Shown here piece after piece: positions 38,962 through 49,972 of a DNA stretch of 64,000 bases (positions within the stretch are counted from its first letter, which is position 1; every line of letters begins with the position of its first letter). The translations under genes and the position numbers were made by a program. The stretch is taken from the NCBI RefSeq assembly GCF_008831285.2, contig NC_045138.2:23345934-23409933 (forward strand), written 5' to 3'. Under the pieces are notes generated by a model that worked only from the letters and a program-made list of their open reading frames with translations, was not told the DNA's origin and did no database searches. Origin of the DNA: Nymphaea colorata. Taxonomy: Eukaryota; Streptophyta; Magnoliopsida; Nymphaeales; Nymphaeaceae.

Positions 38962-38973
38962 ATCTCCCACTTT
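38962..38973 (-). other. Polypurine tract
   Basis: On the minus strand it reads AAAGTGGGAGAT directly against the LTR start TGTAAGATC, the position and composition expected for the plus-strand primer of a Copia element. Confidence 0.8.
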
Positions 38974-39365
38974 GGCCAAATATGTCTTTATACATTCAGA
39001 CATTACATAAAACCTTAGAAGCTCATAACTGCTATCTTATTAAACGTCATTTTCACCAATCTCGTCCATGATCATATCAACACAGAACCAAAGCGGCTTT
39101 CGTTATAATAAAATTAGCTAAACCTTCAATGATCACAAATCTTAACATAATCAATGACATAGATCTGATATGGATGTATAGTATGAGAATTACATGCAAT
39201 GTGATTACAACATGTCTATTCTCAATTGGTCCAACTTTAAAACCTTATGGAGATCAAAACACAAACACATAAACACAGAATGGAACCAAAGAACTTTAAA
39301 CTTTATTCTGCAGAAAAAACTGAATATGTGTCCATGCATAAGAGCAAACAAAATACAAACTCCTA

Positions 39366-39602
39366 CTAAATCAGCACATCATCCAATGATAACACCTCCA
39401 TATGAACAACATGTTCGTGAAAGACCTTATGTGTTAAACCCTTAGTAAGCGGATCCGCAATCATAGAGTTTGTCCCAATATGCTCTAGACACCTGACCAT
39501 TCTGTATCCTCTCTTTAACAGCCCAAAAAACTTAATGTCGATGTGCTTCGACTTTGACAAACTGTGGTTGATTAGAGTACATGATTGTTGAATTATTGTC
39601 AC
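39366..39602 (-). pseudogene. Copia RNase H C-terminal fragment
   Basis: Frame with SKHIDIKFFGLLKRGY and MIADPLTKGLTHKVFHEHV, the standard end of Copia RNase H ('RSKHIDI..H.IR', 'ADI.TK.L'). The His expected in 'KYHFIR' is Gly here (KFFGLLKR). It is separated by stops from the segment to the right. Confidence 0.75.
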
Positions 39603-39831
39603 ATAATAACTTTAGTGGTTTTTCTACACCATACATAATGCGCAGCCCCGTGACAAAATTCCACAATCATAAAATATGATTGGATGCCTTGTAACATGCT
39701 ATGCTACTGTCTTGGCACCCAGTAAAGTCAGAATCTAAATACCCAATGATCTCCTACTGGTCTGACTTCCTGTATATGAGCATAAAACCTTTTGTTTTTT
39801 GTAAGTCCCTCAATACCCTTTTGGCTGCTTT

Positions 39832-40071
39832 CTAACGATCCATACCAGGATCACTTAAGTATCTGCATAACATTCTAACAATAAATGCAATATCCGGACG
39901 AGTACAAACCTGAGCATACATAAGGCTTCCCACAACATACAAATAGGAAATCCTTTCCATTTCCTTAGATTCGATTTCACATTTAGGGCACTGTTTGAGA
40001 CAAAACTTGTCTCCTTTAGCAACTGGAGTATTTCCTGGTTTACAATCCTTCATGCCATATCGCTGAAGCAC
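39832..40071 (-). pseudogene. Copia RT-RNase H linker fragment
   Basis: Contains LQRYGMKDCKPGNTPVAKGD and YLYVVGSLMYAQVCTRPDIAF, the conserved 'YR..VGSLMYL...TRPD' block after the RT palm. It is displaced in frame from the RT core upstream by the decayed 40071-40093 stretch. Confidence 0.75.
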
Positions 40072-40092
40072 CTTATCAATGTAGGCCTTTTG

Positions 40093-40551
40093 TCATAATC
40101 CAAGAATACCCCGAGAACAATCTCGAAATATTTGGATCCCCAAAACAAAAGATGCACAACCAAGATCCTTCATGTCAAACTTTGTTGACAAAAATTTCTT
40201 AGTTTCATGCAATATGCCCACATCATTACTTGTCAGCAATATATCATTGACATATAGAACCAAAAAAATAAATTTATCCCCACTAAACTTATGGTATACA
40301 CATTCATCAACCATATTGGTCTCAAAGCCAAATGAAACTATAGCTTGATGAAATTTGTAATACCACTGACGGGAAGCTTGCTTTAGCCCATAGATGGATT
40401 TCTTAAGTTTGCAGACCATTTTCTTTGCATTTCCTAAAACAAAGTTTTCTGGTTGCACCATATATATCGTTTCATCAATGTCTCCATTTAGAAACACTGT
40501 CTTTACATCCATCTGATGCAGCTCTAAGTCAAAATGAGTCACAAGTGCCAT
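40093..40551 (-). pseudogene. Copia reverse transcriptase core
   Basis: Carries LELHQMDVKTVFLNGD (finger/palm block with the first catalytic Asp), YGLKQASRQWYYKF, and the palm motif, which reads LYVNDILL instead of YVDDILL. The change replaces one of the two adjacent catalytic Asp residues, so even this part would be inactive. It follows the integrase after a one-base frameshift near 40610-40620. Confidence 0.85.
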
Positions 40552-41840
40552 TATGGTCCTGAAAGAGTCTTTCGACGAAACTGGAGAGAAAGTCTCTGTA
40601 TAATCAATGTCTTCCTTTTAGTAAAGCTCTTTGCAACAAGACGTGCCTTATACCTTTTGATGTTTCCTAATGAATCCCTCTTGGTTTTAAATATCCATTT
40701 ACAACCAATGAGTTTCACATCTTCAGGCAAGGGAACAACATCCCATACGTCATTGTCCATCATGGACTTTATTTCATCACTCATGGCATCTATCCACTTA
40801 TGAGATTTGGAACTCTTTATTGCTTGTTGGAAGTTAATAGGATCATCTTCCATTAAGCCCATATCAACATCATGTTCTTGAAGATAGACAAAATCATTTG
40901 AAATTGTATTTCTCCTCTCTCTAGTGGATCTCCTCAGTGGCACTTCTACTTGATTTTCTTGATGTTGTAGAGTTTGTTCTTCAGTAGGGAGATCGACATC
41001 ATTGCCTTCTTCTGAATATGTTGATGAAACAATGGCAGAAATGAATACCTGACTATTGCTTACAACATCTGTATGAGTGGACTCAGGTCCCTCTTCAAAG
41101 ACAATGTTTCTAACCTGATCACCTCCCCCAAACTCAATATCCTCAAAAAAATGGGCATTTCCCGTTTCAAAGAAGGACTTACTGGATGAATTATAAAACT
41201 TATAACCCATTGACCTTTCAGAATACCCAACAAAGTAACAGCTAATCGTCTTATAATCCAGTTTTCTTTCGCTTGGCCTATATGGCCTTGCTTCAGCTGG
41301 ACATCCCCAAATATGAAAATGCCTTATACTAGGCGTTTTGCCTGTCCACAATTCATATAGGGTTTTTGGTACTGCTTTTGATGGCACTCTATTTAGAATA
41401 TAAGTTGCAGTCTTTAATGCCTCTCCCCAGAGGGACTCTGGTAATGTAGAATGATTAATCATACTCCTTACCATATCCATAAAAGTCATGTTTCGTCTCT
41501 CAGCTACACCATTCATTCTGGGAGAACCCGGCATGGTGTATTGAGGGACTATACCGCATTCCTCTAGGTACTTAGCGAAAGGCCCTGAACGTTGTTCACC
41601 TGATCCATCAAATCTACCATAGTATTCACCACCACGGTCAGATCTAACGGCTTTAATCATTTTGCCTAATTGATTCTCAACTTCGGCTTTAAATGACTTG
41701 AAAACGTCTAAGGATTGAGACTTCTCATGAATCAAATACAGGTAGCCATAACGAGAGTAATCGTCTATGAACGTAATAAAATATTGTTGTCCATTCCAAC
41801 AAGCCGTAGGGAATGAACCACAAACGTCCATATGAATCAA
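40551..41840 (-). pseudogene. Copia integrase core and start of RT (429-codon open frame)
   Basis: The longest surviving frame of the element. The D,D(35)E integrase core is intact: Asp in HMDVCGSF, Asp in [11 protein letters not shown], Glu in NGVAERRN. The Copia C-terminal integrase block [20 protein letters not shown] follows, then a variable linker and the RT entry ([44 protein letters not shown]). It then leaves the RT frame, ending in unrelated residues at 40551. Confidence 0.85.
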
Positions 41841-41899
41841 TTCTAAGACGTCTGAAGCTCTACTTGCACCTGTTTTCTTAATGTTTATTCATTTTCCCT

Positions 41900-42400
41900 T
41901 TATACATTCAATGCAAACATTAAAGTCTGCAAAATCAAGGGACTCAAGAATTTCATTTGACATAAGCCTTTTATTCTCTTTTCAGAGATATGACCTAAGC
42001 GCCTATGCCATAACATAGCAGAATTCTCATTGGCCAATTGTCCTTTAGTACCACTAGACGTAACATGCAAGGTCTCATGATATGAAGCAACTGTATCAAG
42101 CAAATAGAGGTTATCGCTACTAGATAAAGAACCAGTGGCAATCAAATTTGAGTGCATAAACAACTTAAATTTACTTCCTCCAAATGAATAATAGTGACCA
42201 AATTTGTCTAATGAGGAAATAGAATCTAAATTTCGTCTAAAAGACGGCACTACATAAACTTCTGTCAAATTCAAATAACAACCAGTCTTTAACAATAACC
42301 GAAAATCTGCTATGGCTTCAACTTTTGCCTTCTTGCCATCGCTCACATAGATGAATCTTTCAGCATCATTTGGCATTCGACAATTTAGGCAGCCTTGCAT
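41900..42400 (-). pseudogene. Copia protease remnant and gag-pre-integrase domain
   Basis: The C-terminal part reads SAMLWHRRLGHISEKRI, the His-His zinc-binding region of the gag-pre-integrase domain. Earlier residues (VYVVPSFRRNLDSISSLDKFG, FKLFMHSNLI) are the usual post-protease text. The protease Asp box (D-S-G-A..H) lies just to the right near 42420-42440, where the frame contains a stop. Confidence 0.8.
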
Positions 42401-42514
42401 AGAGACACTTATGTGAGTAGTAGCACCTGAATCTACTCACCAAGTGTTTCCGGGTACTGAAGTTAAATTAACCTCAAAACAAACCAAAGTGAGAAGTTTA
42501 CTCTTCTTTTCACG

Positions 42515-42859
42515 TCATGCGTGAAACTTAATACAATCCTTCTTTATATGACCCTCACCCTTACAAAAGAAGCAGCCTAATAGGCATTCCTTATGCTTCT
42601 TCTGTTTCTTAACAGATGATTGGTCAACAGCAACTTCCTTAACAGTCTTTCTTTTCTTACTTATAAGAATCGAATCATTCATCTCAGTAATAGTACTCAA
42701 ATTTGCAAATATCATGGAAGCAGAATTCACTGTACAAAGAACAAACCAAAGCATGCTCACAATCAATACATGTACAAAGATGAAATAACAAATATAAATG
42801 AATTTAAATACAATGGCCCAAAACCCATCACAAGGTACCGGTGCAACGTTAATATCCAA
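42515..42859 (-). pseudogene. Copia nucleocapsid zinc knuckle fragment
   Basis: The last third reads KKHKECLLGCFFCKGEGHIKKDC, where C-F-F-C-K-G-E-G-H-I-K-K-D-C is a canonical CX2CX4HX4C knuckle. The preceding Lys-rich part fits the end of gag. The first 50 residues (hydrophobic, Tyr/Phe-rich) do not look like gag and are probably out of frame or foreign. Confidence 0.75.
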
Positions 42860-43338
42860 TCTTTGGATTGAAATACTAACTACAAGTGGTATTCTTGATC
42901 AACAATGAATATAGATAATTAACCCTGTCAAACAACGAGCCCATCTTTGGATTGACTCATTATCCACATGGAAACCTGAAAAATTATCACATATTCATTG
43001 CCATGTATACTTAAACCTGACCAAACAACAATCCTCCTTTGGGTTGATCATTGCTCGCATGGATCAAATATACTATCATCTAATGTTCAAAACAGACAAG
43101 TTCGTACAACAGAGGTCACTTTGGCGACATATAGATACAAACTTACTCATTTCGAATAACAGACATGGCCAAAGATCAAATTCATAATCCAAACATTCAT
43201 CTAAAGTACACCCACAACTTTAATGACATGCAAAAACATGATACATAAATTAAAGTTGAATAAAACATTGTCCCTACATTGAATCCAAAACTAAAATGAT
43301 TCAATGAAATGGTCCCAAAAGAGTCCAAAATTTTATAA

Positions 43339-43626
43339 ACCGGTACCAAAAAAAACGCGCTTAAGTGCGTCAAGAACCACTGAATCGGCCTTAAAAAGGC
43401 CCGTATCGTTCTTAAACCACAACTAAAACACCCACATGGCCCTAAATAGGGCTGAACCGGTCTAAAAATTGGACGAACCGGTAAAAAAGTAGACCGTATC
43501 GGTTCTAAAACCCACTGAACCGGTTAAAATAGGCTAAAATCAGTTCAAAAACTGTACGAACCGGTCTTAAAAGGTCCGAATCGGGTTCAAAATGAACGAA
43601 CCGGTTCTAAAACTGAATGAACCGGT
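43339..43626 (-). repeat. ACCGGT palindrome array in the Copia leader
   Basis: Seven ACCGGT hexamers start at 43339, 43456, 43477, 43519, 43560, 43600 and 43621, mostly inside GAACCGGTYCTAAAA-like units, with diverged forms (atcggttc, atcgggttc, tcggcc) between them. Spacing is irregular at about 20-42 bp in the denser part. On the element's sense strand the unit reads roughly TTTTAGAACCGGTTC. It lies between the primer-binding site and the gag knuckle. Confidence 0.85.
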
Positions 43627-43639
43627 TCTATTTTTAAAA

Positions 43640-44340
43640 AAAAGGCCGTATGGATACGGGTCGGGTCCGATCTAAAAAATCAAACGCGGGCTGGCGGGCG
43701 AGCGGGCGATTTTTTTTTATGGATCTGGATCGGGTCTGTCAAGACCCGACCCACTGTCTCCCGCTCGACGGCACGCAGGCAGCGAGACCGCCGCTCGCCC
43801 TGCCAAGCACCGAACGGCAGGCGAACGGCGTAACCGCCTCCGGGGGGCTAGGGTGGGCGCCGGCAGGTGGTACGGCGCTGTCCGGCGACGGGGAACTCCG
43901 CCGGCGGTGGAGATATGGAGGTGGGCACCGGAATCGGGCGAAGCCCTTTCTCCCGCTCCTCTGCCCTCCTTTGTTTGTTCCTTCAAAAAATAGACAGAGA
44001 AAACGAGCAGAGGTGTGTGAGCGCCGACCATCGCCCGAACCGGCGTGCGCTGCCCGCCGTGCCGCCAAAACGGCTGGCCCCAGCCGTTGCCCCTCTCTGT
44101 CGTCGCCTCCCCTTTTGTGTCTTCTTCTTCTTTCGTGGTTGCGACAGAAGCCCGACGGCTTCTGTCGCCCACGACCACAGGCTCAACAGCCGGTGGGTCA
44201 CACCGCCCCTTCCGGTGATAGTGACCTCGCTTGCCGTTTCCCCTCCCTTTGTCCCTTTCTCTGGTTGCGAAGGAAGCCGACGGCTTCCATCGCGTAGAGG
44301 TCGTCACCCCCTTTCCTGTTGTTTTTTTTTTCTTCTTTTT
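43640..44340. other. GC-rich segment inside the Copia leader
   Basis: Much richer in G and C than anything else in the window. Several long overlapping frames are open on both strands, for example 43717-44394 minus (225 codons, Arg/Gly-rich) and 43650-44297 plus (215 codons). Openness in many frames is expected from GC-rich, stop-poor sequence, and none resembles gag. It may be a captured host segment or a leader peculiar to this family. Confidence 0.6.
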
Positions 44341-44427
44341 TTTAACTCGCAGCCAAGAACAGGAAGAATCGAACGAGAAGACGCACAACATCATCCAAAA
44401 AATTCAACGATTTAACGAAGAACATGA

Positions 44428-44439
44428 GCTCTGATACCA
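44428..44439 (-). other. Copia primer-binding site
   Basis: Reads TGGTATCAGAGC on the minus strand, 2 bases inside the 5' LTR. It matches the 3' end of initiator methionine tRNA, the usual primer for plant Copia elements. Confidence 0.9.
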
Positions 44440-44441
44440 AA

Positions 44442-44861
44442 TGTTGGAATTTCTCCCCTTCATGCATATACAAAACTAAACGTATATACCCTAAAACAGG
44501 ATCATGCTCATGTTAAATCATTGAAATAAACAAAACCTTAAACTGAAGCGGAACCGTACCTGAATCCATCTGAAGTGCGCGTCAGGTCTCTCTCAGATGG
44601 GGAAGAGAAAACCCTAGAAACCAAAAACAAGTGTTCTCACGACCCAAGGACCACTACCATTATATGAGGACAATTACGGATTCGACCCATCAAAGAGTCC
44701 GTAATTGCGTACTGGCGTCTATACATTTCAAAATTACCCCATACCATCTAAAATGACGTAATATCCCAAAATGTAATCACTTAAGCGGATATTTACGTTA
44801 AGACAGCCATAATGTCTGAAATTCCTCATAAACATATGCCGGCCCACCAAATGATCTTACA
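44442..44861 (-). repeat. Copia 5' LTR (right copy, 420 bp)
   Basis: Partner of 38494-38961 with the same ends (TGTTGGAATT on the left, ATCTTACA on the right). It is about 48 bp shorter, mainly from one deletion between direct AGTGCACG repeats. Confidence 0.9.
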
Positions 44862-44999
44862 TTTCCTTGATTGAAATCTTAATTCATATTCTCAGAAAAA
44901 TTGACAGTTTGAGAATTGAAGTTCTCTTTATTCCCGAATATATGAAGTTGAGTTTGTTTGTGTTGTGTGCTTTGGTTCGAGCCTTAAGGACCCATGCTG

Positions 45000-45235
45000 C
45001 AGTAATAGTTAACGTTATCGAGCTTGCTTAAACAAGATAGACGAGTTTAACAAGCTTCAACGACACTCAACAAGTTAATGAACGGCAAGTTATTGTAAAG
45101 CTTGGAAAAGAATTAAGCTATTAGCTCATTGAGCTGAGCTCGAGCTTAACATTCAACTGCCAACTCGAGCTTGGCATTGACTCATAAAATGATAAAGCTC
45201 GAGCTCAGCTCAAACTCGAGGTGAACGAAATTAAA
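45000..45235. repeat. GAGCTCGAG-rich dispersed repeat
   Basis: Dense in 'gagctgagctcgagctt', 'caactcgagcttgg' and 'aagctcgagctcagctc'. Motif content matches 1484-1863 and 33470-33720. Confidence 0.5.
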
Positions 45236-46584
45236 TTAAATTGGAGCTAAAACGAAAAAACTATGTGTATTGAATATTAGGGCACTGAAAACGGAGTCCA
45301 TTGCACACGGAGGACAAATTCCAAGTGTTTGTAGCCACAGTGCTTTGAATATTGGGATGGTTAGATTTGTCATGGTTTTTGTAATGAAGGTTATTTACAC
45401 AATAGTAGTTCTGCATTTTGCTGAAGTAACAGGGCGAGTTCGTTGCACTTTGTGCCTAGTATTACAGTTGCATTTAATGTGGCCTTTGCATGCATTATCA
45501 TATTTAGAAATGAGAGCATTACCATTATATTGCATGACAAAAGCAATTGATTCCTTTTTCTTCCGACAGACCAATCAGATACGTGTGCACACGTTCAGGC
45601 TTTTCATATATAATATTTTTGAAGGACACCCACGTTTGTTTTTTGAGATATGTGAATCCACTAAAACATGGGGTTGGAAGTATGACCGGTGTGGGCAAGC
45701 GGAGAAGCTGATATGTGCGGTAAGTTCTTTTAACATAATTTTTGTTAATATATTAGTGAATAATTTCTTCAAACTTTAGGCATTCCTTAATTTACAAAAG
45801 AAACATGGAGATGGGATCTGATGCTACAAACATGGAGAACAAAAAAAAAAAAAAGATTGATTATTGAAAAAATAAAGGAAAAACATGCCAGCGGTTTGTT
45901 GATTGTATAAATAACTGTTTTTCTTCCCTTCTCCTTATTATAATAATAATACTATGACAATGAGGTTGGGCAACGGGCTGGCCTTACCCTATTCAAACTT
46001 GGGATCGAACCGGCCCATGGCACATGCCTGCCTGCTGCCCTAGCCTCAGCCCTGAGCCGGACCATCGAGGTCTATGCCTATGCCCTCCCCGTCTCGATCA
46101 TTTAAAATATATACATCTAACATACATACGACATTTATAATGAAAAATATAAAAAAATATATACCAGCCCGGCCGGTACACCCTGTGGCCCCTTTTCAAT
46201 GTTCAGACTAGCCTTGGCTTGAGCTCAGTACACGAAAACTCGTTTATCTGGCCCGACACCCACTCTTACTCATCGACCACTAAAAAACTCGAACTTCAAC
46301 ATTCAATATTTTCCTGAAGTATGATTTCAAGATTAAATGAAATTTCCCCTCTTCCACTTTTTCTAAAAAAAAAAAAAAAAATTCTCCGAAGTTTGGTGTG
46401 TAGTTAAAAAGTTAACCAAATCTGCCGCCTCCGAGTACGGAGGTGGTGCGTAGCATAGGTTTCGCTGTGGACCCCATCCCGCGGCGGGAAAGAATCGATG
46501 ACCCTGAGTCTTGCCATTTCCCTCCAAAAACGTTTGTCGTTCTTGAACTCACTCTCTTCCTCGTCTCCTTCCCGTTCCCAACCT
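45236..46584. other. Intergenic region upstream of the WD40 gene
   Basis: A 169-codon frame (45270-45779) is open but unrecognised and lacks any domain motif. The final 100 bases are CT-rich and are the likely promoter and 5' UTR of the WD40 gene. A 15-20-base A-run lies at about 46363-46381. Confidence 0.4.
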
Positions 46585-49500
46585 AATGGAGAATTTCGTG
46601 ATTCGCGAGAGCTCGCCACCCAAAGGAAGACCGCATGCCGGGTATGTAATGCGCTCTTCTTTTTTTTCATGGGTCGTGTCTCCCAAAGGTTTCCCATACA
46701 CCGCGATCCTGCCCTCCTTTTGATGTCCATTGTTTTGTGGTGGGGATGTTGTGCTCACGTCTTTGGAATTCCAGGCTGCGGTGGAAGCGGAGCATGGTCG
46801 AGATCTCGGGGTGGTGTCCGAGGAAGTATCGCCACGAACTGTCGGCTCTTTTGCATCAATCCTATTCTGAGGTGATTGCTCCTTTGGATCATTAGATTCT
46901 TTTGCGCGTTCAATTTTTCCTGTCTAATTGGTTTGGTAGATACCTTCTTTGGTAATAGCCCATTTGTAAGGCGTTAGGAAGATGAACCAAAATCAAGGGA
47001 TTCTCAGCAACCTACGGATTGATAGAAGGAAATGAAATTTGTATGAATCTTGTTCTTGGTGATCTTATCTAGACCCTTTTATGCTTGTTTCTATGCTGGT
47101 TGAACTTACTACTTGGGATGTGAGATTGTGGATTTGTTAGAATCTCTGTTTTTGATAAAAGTGTTTGGACACGTTCTTTATCTGAAATGGTTTATCATTG
47201 GAGATATATTCCGGGTGGGGGGTGAGGGGGATGATCATCATATGCCTGCTTCAAGGGTTTGAGCATTTTTTAGCTATTTTGGAGAGTATTATGTTGGAGC
47301 AGTTCATAATGACATGAATATAATTATAGACATGGACATGAAACAAAACATGACGTCCATATAAAAATTGGAGCGTGGTAAAAACTATTCTTTGGATACT
47401 TTAATTTGTATGATTTGAGATTGCTATCAAGATTTTCTTTTAAATATCATAACTTTTTATTTATTTTATGTATGTATACATTCTTTTAAATGGTAAAAAC
47501 TAAAATACGGACTTCCCTACACGGGTATACACATGTTAATGGTTTTTATCAAGTTTCAATAGGCACATAGACTTTTTAAATGTTCTTGATGAAATATAAA
47601 CATTAAAGAACAAAGGTAGGGAAGTGATTTATGCCACTAGTGTTAAATATTCCTTCATCTAGGCTGTGAATTGTAAAGAGTACTAAATGAAAAACCACCT
47701 TTAGCATCCTCTTTGTCCTGCCTAATAAATTATGGTGGAACTGCAACTCTAGAACCTATCCATCTAAATGCTCAGAAAGATCTTGACTCTTTATAAAAGG
47801 AATGATTTGTCTTGTCCAAGTTAGACAATTTGAGCAGTTGAGTTTTTGAGACAAGTTGGTTGAAAAAATTGGAGGAAAGACCAAGTAGAATAATCCATAG
47901 CTAGAAAAGAAGTATGGCACACTGAATGAACTAAACCAAGGAATGGAGAAAATGAGTGGAACAAAAGAAAAATCAGAAAACTCAACTAGGTGGACTGGGC
48001 AAAGGGTCAGGTTGGAAGAAATAAGAAATACAAACTAGATGCAATTTAAATAGATTTCATTCAGGAGGAAATGATTCAGATTTGATTAGATAGATGCTTA
48101 GAGACAACTCAACCATGTGATAAGGGAAGAGAATATGAAATCCAAATAGAAGGGAGAAAAATATTCTAGACTTGGCAATGTTTGATTTTTTGGGTGATAC
48201 CTTTTGGAAAAAAATGCAGCTTCTCAAAGATAGAGAAAGGACAAGAGACATGATATGAATTCACAGCCGCAATGTGAGGCACAAAGCCGCAATTTATTAA
48301 CCTTATATGAGGGTTAATCCACACACAATAATACAGTAATACTTTTGGTTTGTAACATGTTTTACTCAAGTAACATAAACATGTAGATCTCAATCATGTT
48401 TGAGCTGGTCTCCCAATTCAGACATGTCATGTTTCAACAGTCATCCCTAACAAGGATTATCAGTGCATACAAACCCTCAGTGACGGGTTTGAGGCTTGCA
48501 GTTGCAGCCTACTGGATTACTGATATGAAGATATTTGTCTCATAAACAAATCACCTAGTAGTCATGGTTCTGCTTTTGAAACTGCTTTAAGGTTGCAACA
48601 AGCTTTGCTACTTTTAACTGCCAAGAACAACATGGTCAAATATTTCCTAATGGTCACTGCCCTATCCAAAGTTATATGATTGTCTGCTTTTCTTTACATC
48701 ATTGTTATTTTTGATACCTGATATGGCTGTCTATTCAGTATTGTCAGTATTCTATTTCTTGTAGTCACCCTTGCTGTTATTTGCTTATCCTATCTATTAA
48801 ATTGATATGTTTCACATCTAAATAACTTTGTTATCATGTGCAAGATAGGAGCTTTCAGCCATTCATACACAATTGGTGGACAGGTCTGTTTGACCCAGGT
48901 ACTAAGATTAAAGAATCTTTTGGTTGCTACTTCTCTCCCTTTCCTACCTTCTTTATTACCTCTTCATAAAATAAAAAAATCATTTCGAAATGTTTTTTGT
49001 GGCATGCAGTTGGATTTTACATCACGCAATGTAGCAGTGGATGTTGAGCCAACCAGCATGCAAAGGTAAGTAGATAACTTTTCACTCTCATGTTTTTTTG
49101 AACTCATTCAGGCTGTATTATGCTAATCACATGCTTCCTCTTCTGCTATTTGAAAGAAGGTTGAAGCTTCTCTCATGATCACATATATCAATCTGTATGT
49201 GTCTATGGAGTTAACTAGTTAATAACTTAATAGCAAGCAGCTAAATGATCTGGTTAGTTGGTATCTACCTAGACCTAGAGTAACTTAGCTAATTGAGAAG
49301 TGACTATATATATGCATGTGTGTATATGTGTGTGTGTGTGTGTCTCTCTCTCTCTCTTATATATATACATATATAGAGTTCAGTGCCGCCGTGTGTCGGC
49401 TGTTGCCGGATGGTTAAAATATAAAAACTTGTTGCTAGAAAACAGTCACTAAATTGGTATTAGCCATGTCATGATGCGGCAACCGTTTATGGTAACTTTA

Positions 49501-49701
49501 GCAACAATTTATAGTTTTTTTGGTTATGAAGTTTGAAATTTAGCCATCTGGCAAATATCCGGCATGGTAGCATTGACTTTTCCTACCCACACACACACAC
49601 ATATGTATATCACAATTATTCAGAAAATTATTCTTTAGAATATTTTAATTTTTTGAGGTTTCTTGCGTTTTAATATCCGGCATGGTAGCATTGACTTTTC
49701 C

Positions 49702-49740
<39 letters not shown>

Positions 49741-49934
49741 GCATTGACTTTTTTTAATTTTTTGAGGTTTCTTTAGAAAATTATTATGAACTTTATCCAT
49801 GTTTTTATAAGAAAATAGTAGGAAACTCAAATTTTCATTTTTCCATTATTGTTCATACTTTTAAGTTCTCTAGATTTTCTTAAAAAAATTCTTGATTGAT
49901 ACTTGAAGAAAAACCTCACTGATAAAAACCCGAG

Positions 49935-49972
<38 letters not shown>

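Larger units (their letters stand above)
38494..44861 (-). mobile_element. Copia LTR retrotransposon, nearly complete but dead
   Basis: The element reads right to left: 5' LTR 44442-44861, primer-binding site 44428-44439 (TGGTATCAGAGC on the minus strand, matching initiator Met-tRNA), a long leader, a CCHC knuckle, gag-pre-integrase, integrase, reverse transcriptase, RNase H, polypurine tract 38962-38973 and 3' LTR 38494-38961. Integrase before RT defines the Copia order. The flanks share only the tetramer tttc, a possible decayed target duplication. The gag core that normally precedes the knuckle is not found, and pol has frameshifts and stops, so the copy is non-autonomous now. Confidence 0.9.

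Noticed and set aside
43717-44394. 225-codon minus frame in the Copia leader as a gene
   Set aside because: The block is GC-rich and open in several frames on both strands. The translation starts with a poly-Lys run and has no gag or other domain.
45270-45779. 169-codon frame upstream of the WD40 gene
   Set aside because: No recognisable domain and no supporting splice or context signals. It may be chance; a captured exon cannot be excluded.
46498-46875. 125-codon frame overlapping WD40 exons 1-2
   Set aside because: It reads through the exon 1 donor and intron 1 in another frame, whereas the phase-consistent joining of exons 1-3 uses the ATG at 46585.
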